Shown here piece by piece: positions 1-6,981 of a stretch of DNA of 16,011 nt. Numbering within the stretch: the first letter of the stretch is position 1; each line of letters starts with the position of its first letter. This DNA comes from Blastocatellia bacterium. Its GTDB lineage: Bacteria; Acidobacteriota; Blastocatellia; Pyrinomonadales; Pyrinomonadaceae. Made by a program: the position numbers and the translations under genes. The stretch spans positions 14,033 to 30,043 of the forward strand of contig DNND01000010.1 in the NCBI GenBank assembly GCA_003488005.1. Direction: 5' to 3'. The notes below the pieces were generated by a model, which did no database searches, was not told the origin of the DNA, and saw only the letters and a program-made list of their open reading frames with translations.

Positions 1-1308
1 ACGCAGACAGTTTTTCCGGCCCCTATTGATCAGATCAACGCCGAGTTGCTTGCGACTGGCCGTTGGGAAGGAGAGCTCACACATACAAAGCGAGACGGGA
101 CGCAAGTTGTGGTGGCGAGTCGCTGGTCTCTGCAACGAGACGAGCGGGGCCTGCCGACTGCCATCCTCGAGACCAACAACGACATCACCGACCACAAGCA
201 GGCGGAGGAAGCGCAGCTCCGATTGGGGGCGATCGTGTCATCCTCTGACGATGCGATCATAAGCAAGACGCTCGAGGGGATCATTACCAGTTGGAACGCC
301 GGCGCCCAAAGAATCTTCGGCTACGCGGCCGAGGAGGCAGTCGGGCGACCCATTACGATTCTGATCCCATCCGACCGCCAGGATGAGGAGTCACAGATTA
401 TCGAAAGACTCAGGCGGGGAAAGAGCGTTCACCACTTTGAAACCGTGCGGGTCAGGAAGGACGGCCAGCAGATCGATGTCTCTTTAACTATCTCACCGAT
501 CAAGGATGCCAACGGCCAGATCATTGGCGTGTCCAAGATCGCCCGTGACATTACCGACCGCAAGCGGGCCGCAGAAGCTCTGCGCCGGGCAGAGGCGGAT
601 CTCGCGCACGTCAGTCGAGCGACGACGATGGGAGAACTAACTGCGTCCCTGGCGCACGAAGTGAATCAACCAATAACCGCCGCCGTGACCAACGCCAATA
701 CCTGCGTGCGCTGGCTCGCCGGCGACACCCCAAACATCGAAGAGGCGCGCGATGCAGCGATCAGAAGCGCAAAAGATGGAACGCGTGCGGCGGAGATCAT
801 TAGTCGGATCCGGTTACTTTTCAAAAAGGGCATTACGGAACGGGAGTTAGTCGATGTGAACGAAGTTATTCGAGAAATGTTTGTCCTCCTACGCGGCGAG
901 GCAACGCGATATTCAGTTTCGATCCGAACGGATCTTGCTACCGATCTTCCTCAGCTTATGGCAGACCGCGTGCAATTGCAGCAAGTCATGCTGAACCTCA
1001 TCATGAATAGCATCGATGCGATGAAAGATGTCGAGGGCACGCGCGAGCTCACCATCAAGTCGCAGCGAGCAGAAAACGAACAACTGCTAATGTCGGTCAC
1101 CGACTCAGGCGTGGGGCTGCCGCCGCAACAGGCGGGCGATATATTCAATGCCTTCTTTACCACGAAACTTCAGGGTACCGGTTTGGGACTATCGATTAGC
1201 CGCTCCATCATCGAATCGCACGGCGGCCGCTTGTGGGCTGCTGACAACCCTCCGCGCGGCGCAAGTTTTTGTTTCACTCTACCTACCAAAGTCGAGGCGC
1301 CTGAATGA
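1..1308 (+). CDS. PAS-domain sensor histidine kinase, FixL-like (5' end missing)
   Basis: Autophosphorylating sensor kinase, expected to phosphorylate the response regulator encoded directly downstream. The reading frame is open from the first base, so the true start lies left of the window; the TTG at 46 has no support as a start. Seen in order: the end of one PAS/PAC domain (about nt 1-195, ending in the ITD-K linker), a complete PAS domain (about nt 220-570, ending DITDRKRA), then a HisKA dimerisation domain with H-box ASLAHEVNQP (phospho-accepting His at nt 655-657). The HATPase_c domain follows, with N-box NLIMNSIDAM (Asn at 1006-1008), G1 DSGVGLP (from 1102) and G2 GTGLGLSIS (from 1174). 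The HEVNQP form of the H-box is typical of the FixL/DctB class. No membrane segment is visible in this part. The ligand is unknown; no haem-binding PAS signature can be claimed. The stop overlaps the next start (ATGA), indicating translational coupling. Confidence 0.93.
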   Translation, partial: TQTVFPAPIDQINAELLATGRWEGELTHTKRDGTQVVVASRWSLQRDERGLPTAILETNNDITDHKQAEEAQLRLGAIVSSSDDAIISKTLEGIITSWNAGAQRIFGYAAEEAVGRPITILIPSDRQDEESQIIERLRRGKSVHHFETVRVRKDGQQIDVSLTISPIKDANGQIIGVSKIARDITDRKRAAEALRRAEADLAHVSRATTMGELTASLAHEVNQPITAAVTNANTCVRWLAGDTPNIEEARDAAIRSAKDGTRAAEIISRIRLLFKKGITERELVDVNEVIREMFVLLRGEATRYSVSIRTDLATDLPQLMADRVQLQQVMLNLIMNSIDAMKDVEGTRELTIKSQRAENEQLLMSVTDSGVGLPPQQAGDIFNAFFTTKLQGTGLGLSISRSIIESHGGRLWAADNPPRGASFCFTLPTKVEAPE

Positions 1309-1949
1309 CTCCCGCAGTCGCTTCCACGGTGTTCGTCATTGATGATGATGCGGCGGTGCGGGCGGCCATCGTAGGGCTGCTGAAATCGGTTGGCTTACGG
1401 TCCGAGTCCTTCGGAACGGCGCAAGAGTTCTTCACAAGCGAGCGATCGGATGGACCAAGTTGCCTGGTCCTGGATATCAGACTGCCGGGAATAAACGGTC
1501 TGGACTTTCAAAGCCAGTTGGCTGACGCGGGTGTCCATATCCCTATCATCTTCATCACCGGCCATGGAGATATTCCAATGACTGTCAGGGCCATGAAGTC
1601 CGGTGCGGTAGAGTTTCTAACAAAACCTTTCCGCGACCAGGACTTGCTTGATGCGATCAATCAGGCGTTGGATCGTGATCGGTTAACGCGGCAGCATGAT
1701 GCCGAACTTTCCGGCGTGAGAAAGCGGTATGAATCGTTAACCCCACGAGAGCGTGAGGTAATGCGCTTAGTTGTATCGGGCATGCTCAATAAACAAATAG
1801 CTTTTGAGTTAGGAACCAGCGAAATCACCGTCAAGGTCCATCGCGGCCACGTGATGAGTAAAATGCAGGCTCAATCGTTGGCGGAATTGGTCAGAATGTC
1901 GGAAAGACTTGAGCTTCCGCTCGAGAATAAGTCTCACACAGAATATTAG
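1305..1949 (+). CDS. FixJ-type response regulator (receiver plus LuxR HTH)
   Basis: DNA-binding response regulator and likely partner of the overlapping kinase. The N-terminal receiver domain (residues about 8-120) has the acidic triad start IDDD at 12-15, phospho-acceptor Asp57 in LDIRLPG, Thr85 in FITGHGD and Lys107 in TKPF. The GHGD and FLTKPF wording is characteristic of the FixJ/NodW/TodT group. A LuxR/GerE helix-turn-helix follows (about 143-205), beginning LTPREREVM and containing NKQIAFELG and ITVKVHRG. The length of 214 residues is normal for FixJ proteins. The ATG at 1305 overlaps the kinase stop by 4 nt, which fixes the start. The family controls nitrogen fixation, respiration or catabolism genes in other bacteria; the targets here cannot be told from the sequence. 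Confidence 0.95.
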   Translation: MTPAVASTVFVIDDDAAVRAAIVGLLKSVGLRSESFGTAQEFFTSERSDGPSCLVLDIRLPGINGLDFQSQLADAGVHIPIIFITGHGDIPMTVRAMKSGAVEFLTKPFRDQDLLDAINQALDRDRLTRQHDAELSGVRKRYESLTPREREVMRLVVSGMLNKQIAFELGTSEITVKVHRGHVMSKMQAQSLAELVRMSERLELPLENKSHTEY

Positions 1950-2005
1950 CGAACCTATACCAACGTATAATTGTTTCCTCATTCCTGCCGCGCTAGGCTG
2001 TCTGC

Positions 2006-2383
2006 ATGGCCACTCATGGAAATAACAAAGTAGTCGCGATTGTCGATGATGATGCTGCTGTGCGCGTCGCATTGGAGGGCTTGCTCAGATCTGCAGGTTT
2101 GAGCGCGCGGGCATTCGACTCGGCGGAAACATTCATAGAGTCCGGCCAACAGTTTCAAGCCGGCTGCCTGATTGCCGATATCCGCATGCCGGGGATGTCT
2201 GGTCTTGAGTTGCAAGGGAAGCTGAATGCTGAGAATTGCAGGATTCCGATCGTCTTCATCACGGCACATGGTGATACACAGATGCGGATGCAGGCGTTAA
2301 GAGCAGGAGCGGTCGAGTTCCTGGCAAAACCATTTAATGATGAAGTTCTGCTCGAAACTGTTCGAGCGGCTCTAGAGAATTGA
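2006..2383 (+). CDS. Stand-alone receiver-domain protein (FixJ/CheY-like)
   Basis: Single receiver domain of 125 residues with no output domain. All phosphotransfer residues are present: DDD at 14-16, Asp58 in ADIRMPG, Thr86 in FITAHGD and Lys108 in AKPF. It closely resembles the receiver of the preceding regulator (shared DDDAAVR, GLL-S-GL, FIT-HGD, GAVEFL-KPF), suggesting a duplication in which the LuxR HTH was lost or never acquired. It is preceded by a 56-nt gap with only a weak ribosome-binding site, and followed 44 nt later by a sigma54 activator that has no receiver. It could act as a phosphate sink for the kinase or as a separate regulatory subunit for that activator. The fold assignment is secure; the role is inference. 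Confidence 0.93.
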   Translation: MATHGNNKVVAIVDDDAAVRVALEGLLRSAGLSARAFDSAETFIESGQQFQAGCLIADIRMPGMSGLELQGKLNAENCRIPIVFITAHGDTQMRMQALRAGAVEFLAKPFNDEVLLETVRAALEN

Positions 2384-2427
2384 GCAAGTAGCGGAAGTGG
2401 AACCGGATTCCCCCGGGGAGGTCTTCT

Positions 2428-3447
2428 GTGGAAGCTGTAGAAAGCCGAAAATTCAGTGATCCGGATCGTGATCAGCACAGGTTTGAGCAGGTTATTGGAA
2501 AGAGTGCTGCCCTCGAATCGGTGTTCGAGCAGGTCGAATGTGTTGCGCCCACAGATTCCACAGTCCTTATTCAAGGAGAAACAGGGACGGGTAAAGAGCT
2601 AATCGCGCGTGCCATTCACAACGTTAGCACGCGATGCGGGCGTTCCTTCGTGAAGTTGAACTGCGCTGCAATTCCACTCGATTTGCTTGAGAGCGAACTC
2701 TTCGGTCATGAAAAAGGCGCTTTCACTGGTGCTATCGCCCAAAGAATCGGTCGTTTCGAAATGGCAGATAAAGGCACGCTTTTTCTTGACGAAGTCGGGG
2801 ATATTCCGCCAGCACTTCAGCCCAAACTATTGCGAGTCCTGCAGGAACAGGAGTTCGAGCGACTTGGCAGTACTCATACCCGACATGTAGATGTTCGGCT
2901 GGTCGCTGCGACGAACCGTGATCTGACGGACATGATGAAGCAGGGCGATTTTCGCACCGACTTGTATTACCGATTGAACGTTTTTCCGGTTCGAATTCCG
3001 CCTTTACGTGAGCGACGTGAAGACATTCCACTGCTAGTGGAATACTTTATGGAAAAGTTCGCGCGACGGATGGGTAAGCATGTCAAAACCGTTCCGCCTA
3101 CCACGATGGAGAAACTAGTCAGTTGGCCATGGCCGGGAAATGTGCGTGAGTTGCAGAACATGATCGAGCGTGGGGTGATTCTGTCACGCGGCTTTGTCCT
3201 AGAGATTCCGTTGACGGAGCTGGATCAATCCTCGCTTCCCGCTCTGAACGATAATAACGGAGCGTCGACACTCGAGGCCTTTGAGCGAGAACACATTCTG
3301 CACGCCTTAAGCGAAACCGGGTGGGTGGTTGCCGGCGCCGCCGCGCGGCTCGGACTAAATCGAAGCACGCTCAACGCCCGAATGCGGAAGTTGGACATAA
3401 GACGGCCCAAACCGGAATACTTCGCGCAAAGTGCCATCTCCATGTAG
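2428..3447 (+). CDS. Sigma54-dependent AAA+ transcriptional activator with Fis-type HTH, no receiver
   Basis: Bacterial enhancer-binding protein that remodels sigma54 RNA polymerase by ATP hydrolysis. The AAA+ core starts at about residue 20: Walker A GETGTGKE (50-57), the sigma54-contacting loop GAFTGA (97-102), Walker B GTLFLDEV (116-123), then the conserved LVAATNRDL and FRTDLYYRLNVFP segments and the WPWPGNVRELQN sensor-II helix region. A Fis-type helix-turn-helix lies near the C terminus (about 285-325, AFEREHIL followed by AAARLGLNRSTL). The start is GTG, supported by GGGGAGG at 2415-2421, 6 nt upstream. Only about 20 residues precede the AAA+ core, so there is no receiver, GAF or PAS domain; this layout is like PspF, which is controlled in trans. 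The receiver-only protein just upstream is the natural candidate partner, but this is inferred from adjacency. No clear -24/-12 promoter was recognised in the window. Confidence 0.95.
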   Translation: MEAVESRKFSDPDRDQHRFEQVIGKSAALESVFEQVECVAPTDSTVLIQGETGTGKELIARAIHNVSTRCGRSFVKLNCAAIPLDLLESELFGHEKGAFTGAIAQRIGRFEMADKGTLFLDEVGDIPPALQPKLLRVLQEQEFERLGSTHTRHVDVRLVAATNRDLTDMMKQGDFRTDLYYRLNVFPVRIPPLRERREDIPLLVEYFMEKFARRMGKHVKTVPPTTMEKLVSWPWPGNVRELQNMIERGVILSRGFVLEIPLTELDQSSLPALNDNNGASTLEAFEREHILHALSETGWVVAGAAARLGLNRSTLNARMRKLDIRRPKPEYFAQSAISM

Positions 3448-3801
3448 TTCACTAAGTAATCTTCGCGAGTCACCGCGTTTATTCTCGATGCTCTTCTTGG
3501 CTGACGATGACACATTGAAGCTCGCAGGCGGCCTTTGTGCAGCCCGCGATAAAACCAATTCGGCTCGAGTGGGTCGTTTACGAGGAGTGCGTCGTCTATT
3601 CCTTTGTATTTTTGCCAAGTGACGATTTCGTGCTGGTTGACAGCCGACGCGCGGCGATCCCGTTCTCCTTCAACCCTTGAAAGCAAGAGCACGCAGAAGT
3701 GAAGAGAGTCTGGGACGAAGCAAACTACCGGCCTTGGATTTCGCTCGTTAAGAAATAGAAAGCTCACACCAAATGAATAACCTAGGGTCGAAAAGGGGGA
3801 G
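3448..3801. other. Gene-free stretch with degraded coding remnants
   Basis: Between the sigma54 activator and the integrase remnant no intact gene with a plausible start and ribosome-binding site was found on either strand. The + strand readings are short and of no recognisable family. The - strand reads through much of the stretch and contains one family-like motif, described separately. The region looks like decayed mobile-element DNA. No clear terminator for the upstream operon was seen. Confidence 0.5.
3530..3665 (-). pseudogene. Possible remnant of a DUF3854/primase-like gene
   Basis: On the minus strand, the reading around 3591-3617 gives HEIVTWQKYKGIDDALL. A Trp followed a few residues later by KGIDD is, from memory, a hallmark of the TOPRIM-like DUF3854 domain found in plasmid and mobile-element primases. 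The reading is embedded in a long minus-strand frame (4040 to 3225) whose two ends merely mirror the sigma54 and integrase genes, so only the middle could be real. No start, no ribosome-binding site and no other conserved block of that family were identified. If real, it is a short relic of the same element as the neighbouring integrase; it may equally be coincidence. Confidence 0.22.
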
Positions 3802-4283
3802 ATGCTCGTTCCACCCAAATCGGTTCTGGTTGCCAAGGGCAAGGATGGAACGCCCCGCGTTTTACCGTTGAACCAGACCGCGCAGAAGGTCTTCAGGGTA
3901 TTGCTTGGCGACGCAACGACCGGCGAATGGCTATTTACTAATCGCAAAGATGAGCCGATTGAGGCGATCAAGCAAGGCTTTGCAGCCGCTTGTGCGAGAG
4001 GCGGTATCGAGAATTTGCGGTCATATGATCTGCGCCACACATTTGCAACTCGCTTACTCGAACATGGCGTTCACCACTATGTGATTTCCGCTTTGCTCGG
4101 ACATTCACCTCAATGACTGGGTTCGGTTATGCATCACGCATGACACCCGGCTATGCCCATGCAACTTGGGATGGAATGGTTGAAGGCGTTGCGAAGCTTG
4201 AACAGCCTCTACCGCTCAAGCAGATCAGCTTCGCCGTGTCTGGAAGTATGCCGAAAAAGGAACAGGAAAGGAGGGTTGGTTAG
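3802..4283 (+). pseudogene. Tyrosine recombinase/integrase, truncated and frameshifted
   Basis: C-terminal catalytic part of a phage-type tyrosine integrase. The first reading frame (3802-4116) shows the beta-hairpin with its Lys (LVAKGKDG, then RVLPLN), the box II segment SYDLRHTFATRL carrying the second catalytic Arg, and LLGHS with the conserved His. It then stops at TGA 4114-4116. The protein continues in another frame from about 4113 (MTGFGYASR, then TPGYAHATWDGMVEG) to TAG at 4281-4283; the nucleophilic Tyr lies in PGYAHAT. The N-terminal core-binding domain and the first catalytic Arg block are missing: an in-frame TAA sits at 3778-3780 and nothing recognisable lies upstream. The gene is therefore inactive even if the frameshift were a sequencing error. 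It points at the 3' end of the tRNA-Val gene about 115 nt away, the usual arrangement for elements that integrate into tRNA genes. Confidence 0.85.
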
Positions 4284-4398
4284 TTAGCGGCGAAACGACC
4301 ACGAAGGCTTACAAATCTCCTCAAATTTTTGAGAGTCTGCCAAATTGTGCAGGCAACGATGAGGGAGGGACTAGAGTAACGGAATAACTCAATAAAAA

Positions 4399-4473
<75 letters not shown>

Positions 4474-4599
4474 ATGAGTCGTTTTCAACTCACTCCAACT
4501 ATGTAACCTATCGCGATGAAGTGAGGCGCGAAAGTAGCAAACGCTTCGCGCACGTGTCAAGCAACGTCCCTGAGAACTAACAAACCAGCGGCTTCTCTC

Positions 4600-6675
4600 C
4601 TACTGGGCGCGTTCCCATTCTTCCATCAACTCAGTTAGGCGCAATTGCGTTAGCTCATATTCCTCGTTGAGCTTTACCAGCTTGGTGATGTCGCGCGCCA
4701 CTTCGGGCTTGGCCATTTCTTCTGACAACTCCGCAAGGCGATTCTCAGACTCAGCTACGTCCTTTTCAATGAGGACCGCACCGCGCGCCTTCTTGATGAC
4801 CTTGACACCCGAAGATCCAGCCGCTACCGCTGATGACTTTACCTTCCCGCTACCTGGCCGCGACTTTTCTTTACCGCGACCAGACCCACTCACTCTCGCA
4901 GGCGGTACTGGGCTCCCTTTCGCGCGGTGGCCGGATGGCGTGGAGTCCCCGCTCACTGCGCCTTCAAATGAATCACCGTTGTCAGTTTCTGATCTGCCAG
5001 CGGCGTCTAATCGAGTGCCTGATCCGAACTGAGCGTTGCGGCTTTGCGACCTGGACGCAGTTGCAGACGCTGCTGAATTCGCTTTCCAGTCGTGATACTC
5101 CGTGTAGTCGCCGTTGTAATGTTCAGCGGCGCCCTCGCCGTGAAGCGCCAGAATCTGCGTGGCCACTTTATCCAGAAAATAACGATCGTGGCTGATGGTT
5201 ATGATCGTGCCTTCGTAGGCATCAAGCGCTTCTTCGAGGGCTTCGCGTGACGGAATGTCAAGATGGTTTGTCGGCTCGTCGAGCACCAGCACATTGACGC
5301 GCGAATAGATCAACTTCGCCAGCGCCAATCTTCCCTTCTCGCCGCCGGAAAGATCGCGCACGCGCTTATAAACGTCGTCGCCGGTGAACAGAAACTTGGC
5401 GAGGAAGGTGCGCAACTCGCCGGCGGTGGCGCTTGAAGGCGCAACCCGGCGTAGCTCCATGATGATTTCGTTTCGATCATCAAGGTCATCGAGTTGCTGC
5501 GCGTAGTAACCGATTTGGACCTTTGAGCCCCAGCGTATCTCACCCGACAGCGAAGGTATCTTTTTCAGAATCGTTTTCAGAAACGTGGTTTTGCCGGAAC
5601 CGTTGGGCCCAATGATGCCGAGGCATTCGCCGCGTCGCAAAATAAACGAGATGTCTTTGGCAAGAATAAGCTCGCCGTAGCCGACGGCCGCGTCTTCGAC
5701 AGTCAGCACATGATTGCCGGCACGCTCGATCGAGTTGAGACGAAAGTCGCCGGACGACTGGTCGGCGCGCACAGCATCGATCCGTTCAAGTTTCGTGAGC
5801 ATCGTGCGGCGCGACTTTGCTTGTTTAGTTTTTTGTCCGGCGAGATTGCGGCGAATGAACTCTTCAGTCTTGGCAATCAATTGTTGCTGGTTGTCATAGG
5901 CACGTTGCTGCGCCTCGCGACGCTCTTCGCGCTCAACGAGATAAGCGGAATAATTGCCGGTGTAGCTCGAGGCTTTGCCGTTCTCAAGTTCAATGATCCG
6001 GCGGCAGGCCTGGTCCAGAAAATACCGATCGTGGGAAATTATGACGAACCCGGACGGATAGCTTTTCAGGAACTCTTCCAACCATTCAACCGCGTCAACG
6101 TCAAGATGGTTTGTCGGCTCGTCCAACAGCAGCACGTCGGGCTCTGCTAATAAAAGGCGAGCAAGGCCGAGGCGATTTTGTTGGCCACCGGAAAGTTTTT
6201 CGGTTTCCATCTCCCAGGTTGTGCGGTCGAATCCCAAGCCCTGCAAAATCGCTTCGGCTTTCGCGCCATACTCAAAACCACCTTCGCGTTCAAACTGGTG
6301 TTGTAGATCGCTGTAACGCTCGAGCACTTTGTCCAGATCATCGGGCGCTTCGGCCATGCGATGCTCAAGCTCGTGCATTTCATGCTCAATCTGCTGCAGA
6401 TGGCCAAAAGCGGCGAGCGCGGATTCATGGACGGTGGCGCCGGCCACGAAGTTCACATGCTGGGCCAGCAGCCCCAGCCGCACGCCGCGAGCGCGCACGA
6501 CGTCGCCGGCATCCGTCGTTTCCTCGCCACTAATGAGACGAAAAATCGTCGTCTTGCCGGAACCATTACGCCCCACCAGGCCCACGTGCTCGCCCGGATT
6601 AATCTGCAGCGTAGTGCCGCGCAGGACATCCTGCGTGCCGTAAGACTTGCGAACTTCTGAAAGACGAAAAAGCAT
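4600..6675 (-). CDS. ABC-F family ATPase (Uup/YheS-like)
   Basis: Soluble protein with two ABC ATPase domains and no membrane segments. ABC-F proteins bind the ribosome E site and regulate translation or protect against stalling or antibiotics. Domain 1 has Walker A GRNGSGKTT (from residue 35), signature LSGGQQNR and Walker B with LLLDEPTNHLD. The second domain has GPNGSGKTT, LSGGEKGR and LVLDEPTNHLD. The two domains are joined by the charged helical ABC-F linker (residues near REAQQRAYDNQQQ). After domain 2 comes an approximately 95-residue Ser/Gly/Ala/Lys/Arg-rich low-complexity stretch (about 534-628), then a C-terminal coiled coil (about 630-691). The ATG at 6675 (MLFRLSEVRKSYG) is preferred because the family begins there; the frame extends to a TTG at 6732, but that extra part crosses a palindromic repeat. 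No strong ribosome-binding site precedes ATG 6675. The exact subfamily is not resolved. Confidence 0.93.
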   Translation of the reverse strand: MLFRLSEVRKSYGTQDVLRGTTLQINPGEHVGLVGRNGSGKTTIFRLISGEETTDAGDVVRARGVRLGLLAQHVNFVAGATVHESALAAFGHLQQIEHEMHELEHRMAEAPDDLDKVLERYSDLQHQFEREGGFEYGAKAEAILQGLGFDRTTWEMETEKLSGGQQNRLGLARLLLAEPDVLLLDEPTNHLDVDAVEWLEEFLKSYPSGFVIISHDRYFLDQACRRIIELENGKASSYTGNYSAYLVEREERREAQQRAYDNQQQLIAKTEEFIRRNLAGQKTKQAKSRRTMLTKLERIDAVRADQSSGDFRLNSIERAGNHVLTVEDAAVGYGELILAKDISFILRRGECLGIIGPNGSGKTTFLKTILKKIPSLSGEIRWGSKVQIGYYAQQLDDLDDRNEIIMELRRVAPSSATAGELRTFLAKFLFTGDDVYKRVRDLSGGEKGRLALAKLIYSRVNVLVLDEPTNHLDIPSREALEEALDAYEGTIITISHDRYFLDKVATQILALHGEGAAEHYNGDYTEYHDWKANSAASATASRSQSRNAQFGSGTRLDAAGRSETDNGDSFEGAVSGDSTPSGHRAKGSPVPPARVSGSGRGKEKSRPGSGKVKSSAVAAGSSGVKVIKKARGAVLIEKDVAESENRLAELSEEMAKPEVARDITKLVKLNEEYELTQLRLTELMEEWERAQ

Positions 6676-6692
6676 AAGTTGTCGACAGTTGC

Positions 6693-6871
6693 AGACGCGT
6701 AGCGTCGGTACGAATTTAGTCCGGCCTTTCAAGGCCAGGAACAGTCAAACGGGACAGCCACGTCGCGTAGCGACGGTTGAACTTTCAATCGTCGCTAACG
6801 CGACGAGAACCGCAACAACCTGATCCCGGCGTTAAAACGCCGGGCTACATTCGCACCGACGCTACGCGTCT
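6693..6871. repeat. Cluster of intergenic palindromes (REP-like)
   Basis: Five palindromic units are packed upstream of the ABC-F gene. A 17-nt sequence at 6693-6709 (GACGCGTAGCGTCGGT core) recurs as an exact inverted copy at 6855-6871, and each copy is itself a GACGC-GTA-GCGTC hairpin. Between them lie GGCCTT-TC-AAGGCC (6723-6736), CGTCGC-GTA-GCGACG (6761-6775), CGTCGC-TAAC-GCGACG (6790-6805) and a 9-bp stem CCCGGCGTT/AACGCCGGG around AA (6825-6844). The related cores (CGTCGC or GACGC around a TA-containing centre) suggest a repeat family dispersed in the genome, similar to REP/BIME elements. The function is unknown. Confidence 0.7.
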
Positions 6872-6920
6872 AAGATACTTGATCAGACATTCCTAGCTTG
6901 ACTGGTATCGCTACCTAAAT

Positions 6921-6959
6921 AAAAAAAAGAGGTGCGGAGCTGAAGAAGCCTTCCGCACC
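6921..6959 (-). terminator. Rho-independent terminator of the SurA-like lipoprotein gene
   Basis: On the minus strand an 8-bp stem GGTGCGGA/TCCGCACC (6952-6959 with 6931-6938) encloses a 13-nt loop that can extend with GCT/AGC pairing, and is followed by CTC and a run of eight T. It lies about 20 nt beyond the lipoprotein stop codon. Confidence 0.9.
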
Positions 6960-6981
6960 CGCGCATTTGTTTTTAACAAGA

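Noticed and set aside
3225..4040. 271-residue open frame on the minus strand
   Set aside because: Its ends are antisense to the sigma54 activator and to the integrase fragment, both of which have clear conserved motifs. Only a short middle part could be a relic, reported separately.
4320..4333. CTCAAA-TT-TTTGAG palindrome between integrase remnant and tRNA
   Set aside because: Short and AT-rich, without a T tract or similarity to the tRNA end; not enough to call a terminator or attachment core.
5710..6150. 146-residue open frame on the plus strand
   Set aside because: Antisense to the ABC-F gene, which shows both ATPase motif sets in frame.
6676..6732. N-terminal extension of the ABC-F protein to the TTG at 6732
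   Set aside because: The extra 19 residues are encoded across a palindromic repeat, have no ribosome-binding site and are not typical of the family; the ATG at 6675 gives the normal N terminus.
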